Below are positions 1 to 6,771 of a stretch of DNA of 11,117 nucleotides, piece after piece. The notes beneath the pieces were generated by a model. That model made no database searches, was not told the DNA's origin, and saw nothing but the letters and a program-made list of their open reading frames with translations. The translations under genes were made by a program, and so were the position numbers. Source of the DNA: JBDUDR01 sp040002845 (GTDB lineage: Bacteria > Actinomycetota > Actinomycetes > Propionibacteriales > Nocardioidaceae); contig JBDUDR010000095.1 in the NCBI GenBank assembly GCA_040002845.1, positions 1 through 11,117 of the forward strand. Direction: 5' to 3'. Numbering within the stretch: the first letter of the stretch is position 1; each line of letters opens with the position of its first letter.

Positions 1-1154
1 ACGTCGGCACCATCGGCCACATCGACCACGGGAAGACCACTCTGACCGCGGCGATCTCGAAGGTGCTGCACGACAAACACCCTGATCTGAACCCGCAGTG
101 GGCGTTCGACGACATCGACAAGGCCCCCGAGGAGAAGCAGCGGGGCATCACCATCTCGATCGCGCACATCGAATACCAGACCGACAAGCGCCACTACGCG
201 CATGTCGACTGCCCGGGTCACGCCGACTACATCAAGAACATGATCACCGGCGCGGCTCAGATGGACGGCGCGATCCTCGTGGTCGCGGCGACCGACGGAC
301 CGATGCCGCAGACGAAGGAGCACGTCCTCCTGGCCCGCCAGGTCGGCGTCCCCTACATCGTCGTGGCGCTCAACAAGGCCGACATGGTCGACGACGAGGA
401 GATCCTCGAGCTCGTCGAGATGGAGGTCCGCGAGCTGCTGTCCGACTACGAGTTCCCGGGCGACGACCTGCCGGTCATCAAGGTGTCGGCGCTCAAGGCG
501 CTCGAGGGTGACGCGGAGTGGGGCAAGACGGTCATCGAGCTGATGGACGCCGTCGACAGCTACATCCCGCAGCCCGAGCGCGAGATCGACAAGCCGTTCC
601 TGATGCCCGTCGAGGACGTGTTCACGATCACCGGCCGCGGCACGGTCATCACCGGCCGCATCGAGCGTGGCGTCGTCAAGCTCAACGAGACGGTCGACAT
701 CATCGGAATCCGCGACGAAAAGCAGAGCACCACGGTCACCGGCATCGAGATGTTCCGCAAGCTGCTCGACACCGGCGAGGCCGGCGAGAACGTCGGGCTG
801 CTGCTTCGAGGCACGAAGCGCGAAGACGTCGAGCGGGGCATGGTCGTCATCAAGCCCGGCTCGACGACTCCACACACCAATTTCGACGCCCAGGTCTATA
901 TCTTGTCGAAGGAGGAGGGCGGACGGCACACGCCGTTCTTCAACAACTACCGGCCGCAGTTCTACTTCCGTACGACGGATGTGACCGGCGTGGTGACTCT
1001 TCCTGAGGGCACCGAGATGGTGATGCCCGGTGACAACACCGAGATGACTGTCGAGCTCATCCAGCCGATCGCCATGGAGGACGGCTTGCGGTTCGCGATC
1101 CGCGAAGGTGGGCGTACGGTCGGCGCCGGCCGAGTCATCAAGATCAACAAGTGA
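1..1154 (+). CDS. tuf: Elongation factor Tu (5'-truncated by window edge)
   Basis: GTPase that carries aminoacyl-tRNA to the ribosomal A site in the cytoplasm. The reading frame is already open at base 3 and the window cuts off roughly the first 13 codons, so 383 residues are visible of about 397 expected. Seen in order: P-loop GHIDHGKT (visible residues 5-12), the switch I region with RGITIS, the switch II motif DCPGHADY, the guanine-specificity motif NKAD, then SAL. Domain 2 begins near FLMPVEDVF and domain 3 ends GGRTVGAGRVIKINK. All G motifs are intact, so it looks functional. It should be the last gene of the str operon (rpsL-rpsG-fusA-tuf), and a hairpin terminator follows 24 bases after the TGA. 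Identification is essentially certain. Confidence 0.98.
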   Translation, partial: VGTIGHIDHGKTTLTAAISKVLHDKHPDLNPQWAFDDIDKAPEEKQRGITISIAHIEYQTDKRHYAHVDCPGHADYIKNMITGAAQMDGAILVVAATDGPMPQTKEHVLLARQVGVPYIVVALNKADMVDDEEILELVEMEVRELLSDYEFPGDDLPVIKVSALKALEGDAEWGKTVIELMDAVDSYIPQPEREIDKPFLMPVEDVFTITGRGTVITGRIERGVVKLNETVDIIGIRDEKQSTTVTGIEMFRKLLDTGEAGENVGLLLRGTKREDVERGMVVIKPGSTTPHTNFDAQVYILSKEEGGRHTPFFNNYRPQFYFRTTDVTGVVTLPEGTEMVMPGDNTEMTVELIQPIAMEDGLRFAIREGGRTVGAGRVIKINK

Positions 1155-1178
1155 GCTGACGCGTCGCTCTCGCGACAA

Positions 1179-1217
1179 GACAGGGCCCCCCGGGCACAAT
1201 TCCCCGGGGGTCCTGTC
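1179..1217 (+). terminator. GC-rich hairpin terminator after tuf
   Basis: The arms GACAGG (1179-1184) and CCTGTC (1212-1217) pair perfectly. They continue inward through a G-T wobble and a C5/G5 run (1186-1190 with 1206-1210) to a second GGG/CCC pairing around a short CACAATT loop. There is no U-tract after the stem, which is common for actinobacterial terminators. The position, 24 bases past the tuf stop and before an unrelated gene, supports termination of the str operon. Confidence 0.85.
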
Positions 1218-1259
1218 ACGTCCGCGGCGTGGAAGAGCTGCTGATGCTTGAATTGCCAC

Positions 1260-1790
1260 ATGACGGGAGCCATGGGGCCAACGGGCCGCAATGATCCCGC
1301 TGGGCATGATGAGCCTGCGCCGACTTTTGGTGAGGTCTCTGACCGGCGGCTCGATCTCAACTACGCCGAGCTCCTGCAAGAGGCGCGGGTCCTGCAGGCT
1401 GGTGTGCAGATCCTGTTCGGCTTCCTGCTGAGCCTGTCCTTCCAGCAGCGGTTCAAGGACGTGACCGCGTTCCAGCGGGACGTCTACATCGGCTGCCTGC
1501 TGGCCGCCGTGCTTTCCGCCGGCTTCATCCTCGCCCTGGTCCCGTTCCACCGACTCGTGTTCCGCCGGGGGATGAAGGATGAGCTGGTCCGGGCCGTCCA
1601 GCTGTTCATGCTCATGGGCATTGCCTGTCTATTCGCAGCCCTCATGGGCGCCGTACTCCTGGTGCTCGACTTCGTCGCCAGCCGTACCTTCGCGATGGTG
1701 GCCACCGCCCTGCTCGCACTCGTGTTTACCGGACTGTGGTACGGCGCGCCCATCCGGGAGCGATGGCTCGACCGGCGACAAGCTCGCTGA
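1260..1790 (+). CDS. DUF6328-family four-helix membrane protein
   Basis: Small integral membrane protein of unknown function, 176 residues from the ATG at 1260. After a hydrophilic N-terminus comes the signature stretch NYAELLQEARVLQAGVQ (about residues 34-50) and FQQRF (61-65), which I recognise from the actinobacterial DUF6328 family. Hydrophobic segments lie near residues 48-61, 77-99, 113-140 and 143-163, followed by a basic tail (RERWLDRRQAR). The start is uncertain: TTG 1248 and ATG 1272 are in the same frame and none of the three has a well-spaced Shine-Dalgarno. It sits behind the tuf terminator, so it is probably transcribed from its own, unidentified promoter. It converges with thpR with only two bases between the stop codons. 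No enzymatic motif is visible and I do not assign a role. Confidence 0.8.
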   Translation: MTGAMGPTGRNDPAGHDEPAPTFGEVSDRRLDLNYAELLQEARVLQAGVQILFGFLLSLSFQQRFKDVTAFQRDVYIGCLLAAVLSAGFILALVPFHRLVFRRGMKDELVRAVQLFMLMGIACLFAALMGAVLLVLDFVASRTFAMVATALLALVFTGLWYGAPIRERWLDRRQAR

Positions 1791-1792
1791 CC

Positions 1793-2386
1793 TCAGCGCG
1801 CAGCCCGCGAGCCGAGCGGGAACCTCGCCACCGTCTCGTACCGCGGCCGGCGACCTGGGCCCTCGCCCAGGTACGAGCGGATCAACGTGATCTCGTCCGC
1901 CGTCCATGGAGGGCCCGTGTACGCGTCGAGGACCTTGAGCCGGCTGGTGACATCGATCGGGCTACGCATCCGAGCGATCGTGACGTGCGCACGGAAGCGA
2001 GCCCCCACGGGACCTGCTCCGGACTTGTTGGCCGCCGCTCGTGCTCCCGACGCGAGTCGAGAGAGGTCCGCTGCGGAGGCTGCGGGCGTCCCCACCCAGC
2101 AAACGCGTGCCCGGGCTGAGTTCGGGAACGCGCCGCCGCCGACGAGCTGCAGCCGAAGGGAGGGACGCCTGCGGGCGGCCCGTTCCAGGCGTACCTGGAG
2201 GTCTTCGACGCGACGGTCGGGGACGGATGCCATGAATGCGAGCGTGAGATGCCATTGATCAGGATGCGTCCAGCGCACGGAGTCCTGGGAGGCAAGGGCC
2301 TCATGAAGCGGCTCGAGAAAGCGTGCCAGGTCGTCGAGGGCCTCGGCCGGCGGCGCCACGGCGACGAACATCCTCATCGTTGGCAT
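1793..2386 (-). CDS. thpR: RNA 2',3'-cyclic phosphodiesterase (2H family)
   Basis: Member of the 2H phosphoesterase superfamily, historically called 2'-5' RNA ligase, which opens 2',3'-cyclic phosphate ends of RNA. The 197-residue protein has both catalytic HxTx motifs: HLTL at residues 46-49 and HVTI at 134-137, about 88 residues apart as expected for the two-lobed fold. The N-terminus MRMFVAVAPP, the central GGGAFPNSARARVCWVG and the C-terminal SYLGEGPGRRPRYE are typical of bacterial ThpR. The ATG at 2386 is used here. ATG 2377 or 2371 (MRMF or MFVAV) would suit the family as well, and a GGGA about 11 bases ahead of 2377 slightly favours that one. It is co-directional with the DUF559 gene upstream, and a palindromic repeat lies between the two. 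Confidence 0.93.
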   Translation of the reverse strand: MPTMRMFVAVAPPAEALDDLARFLEPLHEALASQDSVRWTHPDQWHLTLAFMASVPDRRVEDLQVRLERAARRRPSLRLQLVGGGAFPNSARARVCWVGTPAASAADLSRLASGARAAANKSGAGPVGARFRAHVTIARMRSPIDVTSRLKVLDAYTGPPWTADEITLIRSYLGEGPGRRPRYETVARFPLGSRAAR

Positions 2387-2411
2387 GTTCCCACGCCGTC
2401 ACGCCAGTCAT

Positions 2412-2480
2412 CATCGCCGAGGTACGAGTTTCACACGCAATATCGCCGTCGACACGTCTTGTAGGCGTACCTCGGCGATG
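2412..2480. repeat. Palindromic element, copy A (3' of the DUF559 gene)
   Basis: Perfect 15-bp inverted repeat: CATCGCCGAGGTACG at 2412-2426 and its exact reverse complement at 2466-2480, with 39 nt between the arms. The element is intergenic once the DUF559 frameshift is undone: it lies between the restored stop (2518) and the thpR start (2386). A second copy with near-identical 12-bp arms and the same 39-nt spacing occurs at 3571-3633. Internal positions match in the same orientation, for instance ACGCAA exactly 20 bases from the arm start in both copies. It could act as a transcript-end hairpin, a REP-like repeat, or the boundary of a mobile unit; the sequence alone does not decide. Confidence 0.85.
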
Positions 2481-2517
2481 GTGCAAGGGACGAAAAGCGT
2501 ACGTCGATGTCGAGGCC

Positions 2518-3451
2518 TCACTCGAAGTGAGCGCGCCACTCGTCCGTAGGCCATCGGGGCGCGCCGGGATGGCCGCGCTCGTGAAGTGCATCGAGCACCC
2601 GCATGATGGTCCGCTCGGGCTGGTTGGAACAGGTGGTGGTCGAGCACCACGATCACCTTCCAACCATCGCCTATCAGATTGGCGTTGCGCGCGACGTCCA
2701 GGATTCGTTGTGATCGATCCGTGAAATGGTGCAACCCGTCGTACTCGATCGCGATCTTGACACGTGGGTAGCTGAGGTCCGGGGCGGCGATCCAGCCGCC
2801 GTGCGCATCAGAGACCGCCACCCCGGTCTCCGGTTCGGGTAGACCAGCGAGGACCAGAAGTAGTCGCAACAAGGTCTCGGGACGGGAGTCGACCCCCGCG
2901 CGTGCCAAGGCTGCGGCCCACCGGGCCCGACGGATATGGCGCCGGCCACGCTCGCGGCTCAGGGCCACGAGCTCCTCCTGTGTCGTCCAGCCTCGACGGA
3001 CCGCGGAGTCGCCGAACACTACGAGGTCGAGCGCGCGAAGCTGGGTGGCGAGATCGATGAAGGTCTTCGCGGCCGTCGTGACCTCTCGCCCATGGACAGT
3101 TACCGAGTCCGGCTTCTCCTGGAACCAATGCGGACGGATGCCCGGGTACGTCGAGCCCTTCGCCGATTCCGGAAGCCAGAACTGCGGCTTGGATGCACGC
3201 GGAACGATCAGATCGAGGATCTCGGCGGCCAACTGATGCGACCCGATCGCACCCGGTGGCAGCGCCAACCGCGCCGCGTCGTACCGCATCTCGGTGGTGA
3301 GCTCGACGTCAGCGCAGATCCACACGCCTTGGTGGATCCGCCGGAACCTCCTGCCCTGCAGCATCCGCGGCGTGACGCCAGCGGCAACCGCGTCGCTGAG
3401 TTGAAACGGACGCCGGCGGAGTTCGCTGGGAATGGGAGTGAATCGAGGCAC
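2518..3451 (-). pseudogene. DUF559/Vsr-like endonuclease-domain protein, frameshifted near its 3' end
   Basis: Protein of the actinobacterial type with an N-terminal winged-helix, AbiEi-like region (about residues 8-48, with RPFQLSDAVAAGVTPRML) and a C-terminal DUF559 domain of the restriction-endonuclease-like fold (about 190-310). Putative active-site residues are E193 (RPETLLRL), D225 (APDLSYP) and E236/D238 (AIEYDGLHH). The GTG at 3451 gives the family-like start VPRFTPIPSELRRRPF; the open frame reaches further upstream but runs through repeat DNA. After LFQ (residue 276) the frame is lost. Removing one G from plus-strand bases 2622-2623 gives QPERTIMRVLDALHERG and, further on, PRWPTDEWRAHFE, then TGA at 2518-2520, 310 residues in total. 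As written, the frame continues to 2411 with an unrelated tail through the repeat. It may be a decayed gene or a one-base sequencing error. Biological role unknown. Confidence 0.82.
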
Positions 3452-3490
3452 AGCCCCAGCCTGGGTGATCTGTCGCGTCAGGGCGTTTCG

Positions 3491-3499
3491 TTGTCCACA
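3491..3499 (+). other. Single DnaA-box-like 9-mer
   Basis: TTGTCCACA matches the high-GC actinobacterial form of the DnaA box. It lies about 40 bases upstream of the DUF559 start codon. One isolated box may occur by chance and there is no box cluster or AT-rich segment, so this is not an origin. It may also simply be part of the DUF559 promoter region. Confidence 0.3.
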
Positions 3500-3541
3500 G
3501 GAGCGCGGCGCGACGCCTGCTGGGCGACGGGGTGACGGCCA

Positions 3542-3563
3542 CCAGGTACGCGTTTCGTACGCA
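3542..3563. repeat. Partial third copy of the palindrome-associated motif
   Basis: The 20-bp pattern AGGTACG, then GTTT, then ACGCA occurs here (from 3544), in copy A (from 2420) and in copy B (from 3576), with the same total length in all three. This copy has no right-hand arm of the larger palindrome, but it contains its own small inverted repeat GTACG/CGTAC around CGTTT. It lies 32 bases before the corresponding point in copy B, so the two form a short tandem. Confidence 0.6.
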
Positions 3564-3570
3564 TCTCCGT

Positions 3571-3633
3571 CGCCGAGGTACGGTTTGCCGACGCAAAGTC
3601 GCAAGGCAGAGGTGGCGAAGGCGTACTTCGGCG
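3571..3633. repeat. Palindromic element, copy B (5' of the DUF559 gene)
   Basis: Left arm CGCCGAGGTACG (3571-3582), right arm CGTACTTCGGCG (3622-3633), 39 nt between them. All 12 positions pair in the plus-strand RNA with one G-U wobble. The left arm is identical to copy A and the right arm differs at one base. Copies A and B are in the same orientation and enclose the DUF559 gene, giving a unit of about 1.2 kb (2412-3633). The element lies just upstream of the presumed S10 operon promoter. Confidence 0.82.
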
Positions 3634-3674
3634 GTTTTCGGGGAGCGCGATGCGACAGCAAGGGCTCGATCGAT

Positions 3675-3704
3675 TTGGCATCCCCACGGCGGGTCTGGCA
3701 GACT
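3675..3704 (+). promoter_or_regulatory. Probable promoter of the S10-spc operon
   Basis: TTGGCA (3675-3680) resembles a -35 box and CAGACT (3699-3704) a -10 box (A and T at the conserved second and sixth positions), separated by 18 bases. Transcription would begin near 3710-3712. It is the best housekeeping-type match I see in the gap before rpsJ and would give a leader of about 235 nt. Read by eye and untested. Confidence 0.5.
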
Positions 3705-3710
3705 GTTCAG

Positions 3711-3946
3711 GTTGCTCAGGCGGGGTCGCCGGGGCGAGTCCATTCCACTCGATCTCACTCATCTGAACGAGTTGGACGGCTGCGCCGTAACGGAGACCCT
3801 TCCGATGCCGACCCCGGCGTCGGACGCACACTCCCCGGCCACTAGATCAAGGGTCGTGCTCCGTGCGGTGCCTGCGACACACCCGACCTCGGGGGTCGGG
3901 AAAACACGTGCCCAAGCGGCACCAACGAGAAGGACGGGACACGAGC
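3711..3946 (+). promoter_or_regulatory. Structured 5' leader of rpsJ
   Basis: About 236 nt of presumed untranslated leader. Visible pairings are ACGGC/GCCGT around TGC (3776-3788) and a 7-bp stem CCCGACC/GGTCGGG around TCGGG (3882-3900), which is followed directly by AAAAC. Ribosomal S10 operons are often controlled through their leader; the classic case is L4 in Escherichia coli. Whether this leader does so is inference. I see no convincing short upstream ORF: the ATG at 3805 opens a frame that runs far into rpsJ. The rpsJ ribosome-binding site GAGAAGG lies near its end (3928-3934). Confidence 0.45.
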
Positions 3947-4255
3947 ATGGCGGGACAGAAGATCCGCATCCGGCTCAAGGCCTACGACCACGAGGTGATC
4001 GACTCGTCGGCGCGCAAGATCGTCGACACGGTCACGCGTACGGGAGCAACGGTCGCGGGGCCGGTGCCACTGCCGACTGAGAAAAACGTGTTCTGCGTCA
4101 TCCGTTCACCGCACAGGCACAAGGACAGCCGCGAGCACTTCGAGATGCGCACTCACAAGCGGCTCATCGACATCATCGACCCCACGCCCAAGACGGTCGA
4201 CTCGCTGATGCGGCTCGACCTGCCGGCCGGCGTCGACATCGAGATCAAGCTCTGA
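3947..4255 (+). CDS. rpsJ: 30S ribosomal protein S10
   Basis: Small-subunit head protein, first gene of the S10 operon; in other bacteria it also serves as NusE in antitermination. The 102 residues match the family length exactly. The sequence opens MAGQKIRIRLKAYDHEVID and contains the conserved GPVPLPTEKNVFCVIRSPH and the C-terminal RLDLPAGVDIEIKL. The ATG at 3947 follows GAGAAGGACGGG, a good Shine-Dalgarno region. rplC begins 13 bases after the TGA, whose bases are part of the next gene's ribosome-binding site. No anomalies. Confidence 0.98.
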   Translation: MAGQKIRIRLKAYDHEVIDSSARKIVDTVTRTGATVAGPVPLPTEKNVFCVIRSPHRHKDSREHFEMRTHKRLIDIIDPTPKTVDSLMRLDLPAGVDIEIKL

Positions 4256-4268
4256 GGACACGAGACCC

Positions 4269-4949
4269 ATGAGCGTGAACACCAACGTGCGCGGCCTGCT
4301 CGGCAGGAAGCTCGGCATGACCCAGCTGTGGGACGAGAACAACCGCGTGGTGCCCGTCACGGTGATCGAGGCGTCCACCAACGTGGTGACCCAGGTGCGC
4401 CAGCCCGAACCCGACGGCTACTCCGCCGTCCAGATCGGCTTCGGCGAGATCGACGGTCGCAAGGTGCGCAAGCCGCTCGCGGGGCACTTCGAGAAGGCAG
4501 GCGTCACCCCCCGCCGCCATCTGCTGGAGATCCGCACCGAAGATGCGTCCAGCTACCAGCTCGGTCAGCAGATCGCACCCGACCTGTTCGCCGCCGGAGA
4601 GCTCGTCGACGTGACCGGCACCAGCCGGGGCAAAGGCTTCTCCGGTGTGATGAAACGCCATGGCTTCAAGGGCCATAGTGCCAGTCACGGTGTTCACCGG
4701 GTGCACCGAGCTCCCGGCTCCATCGGCGCCTGCGCGACCCCCGGTCGCGTATTCAAGGGAGTACGCATGGCCGGCCGGATGGGCGGCGACAAGATCACCA
4801 CCCAGAACCTGCGGATCCATGCGGTCGACACCGATCGCGGGCTCATCCTCGTCCGCGGTGCCGTCCCCGGACCCAAGGGTGCCCTCGTCGTCATACGCAG
4901 CGCGGTCAAGTCCAACAGCGCGAACGCGTCGAAGGGAGCCGACCAGTGA
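4269..4949 (+). CDS. rplC: 50S ribosomal protein L3
   Basis: Early-assembling 23S rRNA-binding protein whose central loop reaches toward the peptidyl-transferase centre. It is 226 residues long, a few more than usual because of a Ser/Asn/Lys-rich C-terminal tail (SNSANASKGADQ). Family motifs include GLLGRKLGMTQLWDE at the N-terminus and GSIGACATPGRVFKG with MAGRMGG in the loop. Where Escherichia coli L3 has QNQ, with the PrmB-methylated glutamine, this protein has ACA, as in other actinobacteria, so that modification is not expected. GAGGA overlapping the rpsJ stop is the likely ribosome-binding site. The stop overlaps the rplD start in a GTGA. Confidence 0.98.
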   Translation: MSVNTNVRGLLGRKLGMTQLWDENNRVVPVTVIEASTNVVTQVRQPEPDGYSAVQIGFGEIDGRKVRKPLAGHFEKAGVTPRRHLLEIRTEDASSYQLGQQIAPDLFAAGELVDVTGTSRGKGFSGVMKRHGFKGHSASHGVHRVHRAPGSIGACATPGRVFKGVRMAGRMGGDKITTQNLRIHAVDTDRGLILVRGAVPGPKGALVVIRSAVKSNSANASKGADQ

Positions 4950-5593
4950 CCAAGCTTGACGTACTCGGCGCCGACGGCGCCAAGACCGGCACCGTCGACC
5001 TGCCGGCTGACATCTTCGACGTAGAAGTCAACATTCCGCTGATGCACCAGGTCGTGGTGGCTCAGCAGGCGGCCGCCCGGCAGGGGACTCACAACACGAA
5101 GAGTCGTGGTGAGGTCGCCGGCGGTGGGCGCAAGCCGTACCGGCAGAAGGGCACCGGCCGCGCTCGGCAGGGTTCCATCAGGGCCCCGCAGTTCGCCGGT
5201 GGCGGCGTCGTGCACGGCCCGAAGCCACGCAGCTACGACCAGCGCACACCCAAGAAGATGAAGGCTGCTGCCCTGCGCGGCGCTCTTTCCGATCGCGCCC
5301 GGTCCAGCCGAGTCCACGTCGTTGAGTCTCTGGTGGCAGACGACAAGCCGTCGACCAAGGCGGCGCTGGCCACCCTGCGCACGGTCACGGAGAGTTCCCG
5401 CGTGCTGCTCGTGCTGGAACGCGGGGACGACCTCACCTGGCTGAGCCTGCGCAACGTCGACACAGTCCATCTGCTCGCGCTCGACCAGCTCAACACCTAC
5501 GACGTGCTCGTGAGTGACGAGGTCGTGTTCACCAAGGGTGCTTTCGACCGGCTCGTCGGCGGTCCCGACAAGACCGAGGAGGCCGCCAAGTGA
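4946..5593 (+). CDS. rplD: 50S ribosomal protein L4
   Basis: Large-subunit protein whose extended loop lines the exit tunnel; in gammaproteobacteria it also represses the S10 operon. It is 215 residues long from a GTG start at 4946 that overlaps the rplC stop by four bases, with AAGGGAG just upstream. The tunnel loop is well conserved at about residues 46-96, including GGGRKPYRQKGTGRARQGS and RAPQFAGGGVVHGPKPRSY, with no indels of the kind seen in macrolide resistance. The C-terminal half (VLLVLERGDD, LNTYDVLVSDEVVFTKGA) is the usual globular domain. The stop overlaps rplW by four bases. Confidence 0.98.
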   Translation: MTKLDVLGADGAKTGTVDLPADIFDVEVNIPLMHQVVVAQQAAARQGTHNTKSRGEVAGGGRKPYRQKGTGRARQGSIRAPQFAGGGVVHGPKPRSYDQRTPKKMKAAALRGALSDRARSSRVHVVESLVADDKPSTKAALATLRTVTESSRVLLVLERGDDLTWLSLRNVDTVHLLALDQLNTYDVLVSDEVVFTKGAFDRLVGGPDKTEEAAK

Positions 5594-5895
5594 GCAGCAT
5601 CCACAAGGACCACCGAGACGTCTTGCTGCAGCCGGTCGTGTCGGAAAAGAGCTACGGCCTGCTGGACCAGAACAAATACACCTTCCTGGTCGACCCTCGG
5701 GCCAACAAGACCGAGATCAAGATCGCCGTCGAGAAGATCTTCAACGTCAAGGTCACCAGCGTGAACACGATCAACCGCGCAGGCAAGCGGCGCCGTACCC
5801 GGGTCGGATGGGGCTCGCGGCCGAACACCAAGCGCGCCGTCGTCAGCGTCGCCGAGGGTCAGCGGATCGACATCTTCTCGGCACCGGGTTCGTGA
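5590..5895 (+). CDS. rplW: 50S ribosomal protein L23
   Basis: Protein at the rim of the exit tunnel that docks trigger factor and SRP on translating ribosomes. It has 101 residues, typical length, from a GTG start at 5590 embedded in the rplD stop (GTGA). The conserved core PVVSEKSYGLLDQNKYTF is followed by NKTEIKIAVEKIFNVKV, and the basic loop GKRRRTRVGWGSRPNTKRA is present. A 29-base gap separates it from rplB. Nothing unusual. Confidence 0.98.
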   Translation: MSSIHKDHRDVLLQPVVSEKSYGLLDQNKYTFLVDPRANKTEIKIAVEKIFNVKVTSVNTINRAGKRRRTRVGWGSRPNTKRAVVSVAEGQRIDIFSAPGS

Positions 5896-5924
5896 GCCGG
5901 GCACGATACGAGGACTGAGGATTC

Positions 5925-6755
5925 ATGGGCATCCGTAAGTACAAGCCGACAACGCCGGGCCGTCGTGGCTCGTCGGTCGCCGACTTCGTCGAGGTGACGC
6001 GCTCCACGCCGGAGAAATCCCTGACGGGGCCGCTGCCGCAGAAGGGCGGTCGCAACAACCAGGGCCGGATCACGACCCGGCATCAAGGCGGTGGGCACAA
6101 GCGCGCATACCGTCTGATCGATTTCCGCCGGTACGACAAGGACGGTGTCCCCGCGAAGGTGGCACACATCGAATACGACCCGAATCGAACGGCTCGGATC
6201 GCGCTGCTCCACTATGCGGACGGCGACAAGCGCTACATCCTGGCCCCCTCCGGCCTCCGGCAGGGTGCAACGGTCGAGAACGGGTCGTCCGCCGATATCA
6301 AGACGGGCAGCAACCTTCCGCTGCGCAACATCCCGGTGGGTACGACCGTGCATGCGATCGAACTCCGGCCCGGGGGCGGTGCCAAGATCGCCCGCTCCGC
6401 CGGCTCTCGCGTCCAGCTGGTCGCCAAGGAAGGCAGCCGTGCCCAGCTGCGCATGCCCTCCGGCGAGATGCGCTATGTCGATGTTCGCTGCCGGGCGACC
6501 GTCGGCGAGGTGGGCAATGCGGAGCAGTCCAACATCAACTGGGGCAAGGCAGGCCGCATGCGCTGGAAGGGCAAGCGGCCAACGGTGCGCGGGGTCGCGA
6601 TGAACCCGGTTGACCACCCGCACGGCGGCGGTGAGGGCAAGACCTCCGGTGGCCGGCACCCGGTTTCGCCGTGGGGCCAGTCCGAGGGGCGCACCCGCAA
6701 GGCCAAGCCGAGCGACCAGCTGATAGTCCGCCGCCGCAAGTCCGGCAAGCGCTGA
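5925..6755 (+). CDS. rplB: 50S ribosomal protein L2
   Basis: Large 23S rRNA-binding protein needed for subunit association and peptidyl-transferase centre assembly. It is 276 residues long, normal for the family. The start MGIRKYKPTTPGRRG is preceded by TGAGGATTC, a well-spaced Shine-Dalgarno. The hallmark PVDHPHGGGEGKT (228-240) contains His231, equivalent to the functionally important His229 of Escherichia coli L2. The GRNNQGRITTRHQGGGHKR segment near the N-terminus and the basic C-terminus (LIVRRRKSGKR) are also intact. Confidence 0.98.
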   Translation: MGIRKYKPTTPGRRGSSVADFVEVTRSTPEKSLTGPLPQKGGRNNQGRITTRHQGGGHKRAYRLIDFRRYDKDGVPAKVAHIEYDPNRTARIALLHYADGDKRYILAPSGLRQGATVENGSSADIKTGSNLPLRNIPVGTTVHAIELRPGGGAKIARSAGSRVQLVAKEGSRAQLRMPSGEMRYVDVRCRATVGEVGNAEQSNINWGKAGRMRWKGKRPTVRGVAMNPVDHPHGGGEGKTSGGRHPVSPWGQSEGRTRKAKPSDQLIVRRRKSGKR

Positions 6756-6771
6756 GAAGGGGCCTGTAGAC

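Noticed and set aside
2411..3661. Full 416-codon minus-strand frame as the DUF559 protein.
   Set aside because: Its first 70 codons read through repeat DNA and its last ~80 are out of frame with the conserved C-terminus. The family-like protein begins at GTG 3451 and, after a one-base correction, ends at 2518.
3532..4080. Plus-strand frame across the rpsJ leader, including ATG 3805, as an upstream gene or leader peptide.
   Set aside because: It overlaps rpsJ by over 130 bases in another frame and has Arg/Thr/Ala-rich shadow-like composition with no family resemblance.
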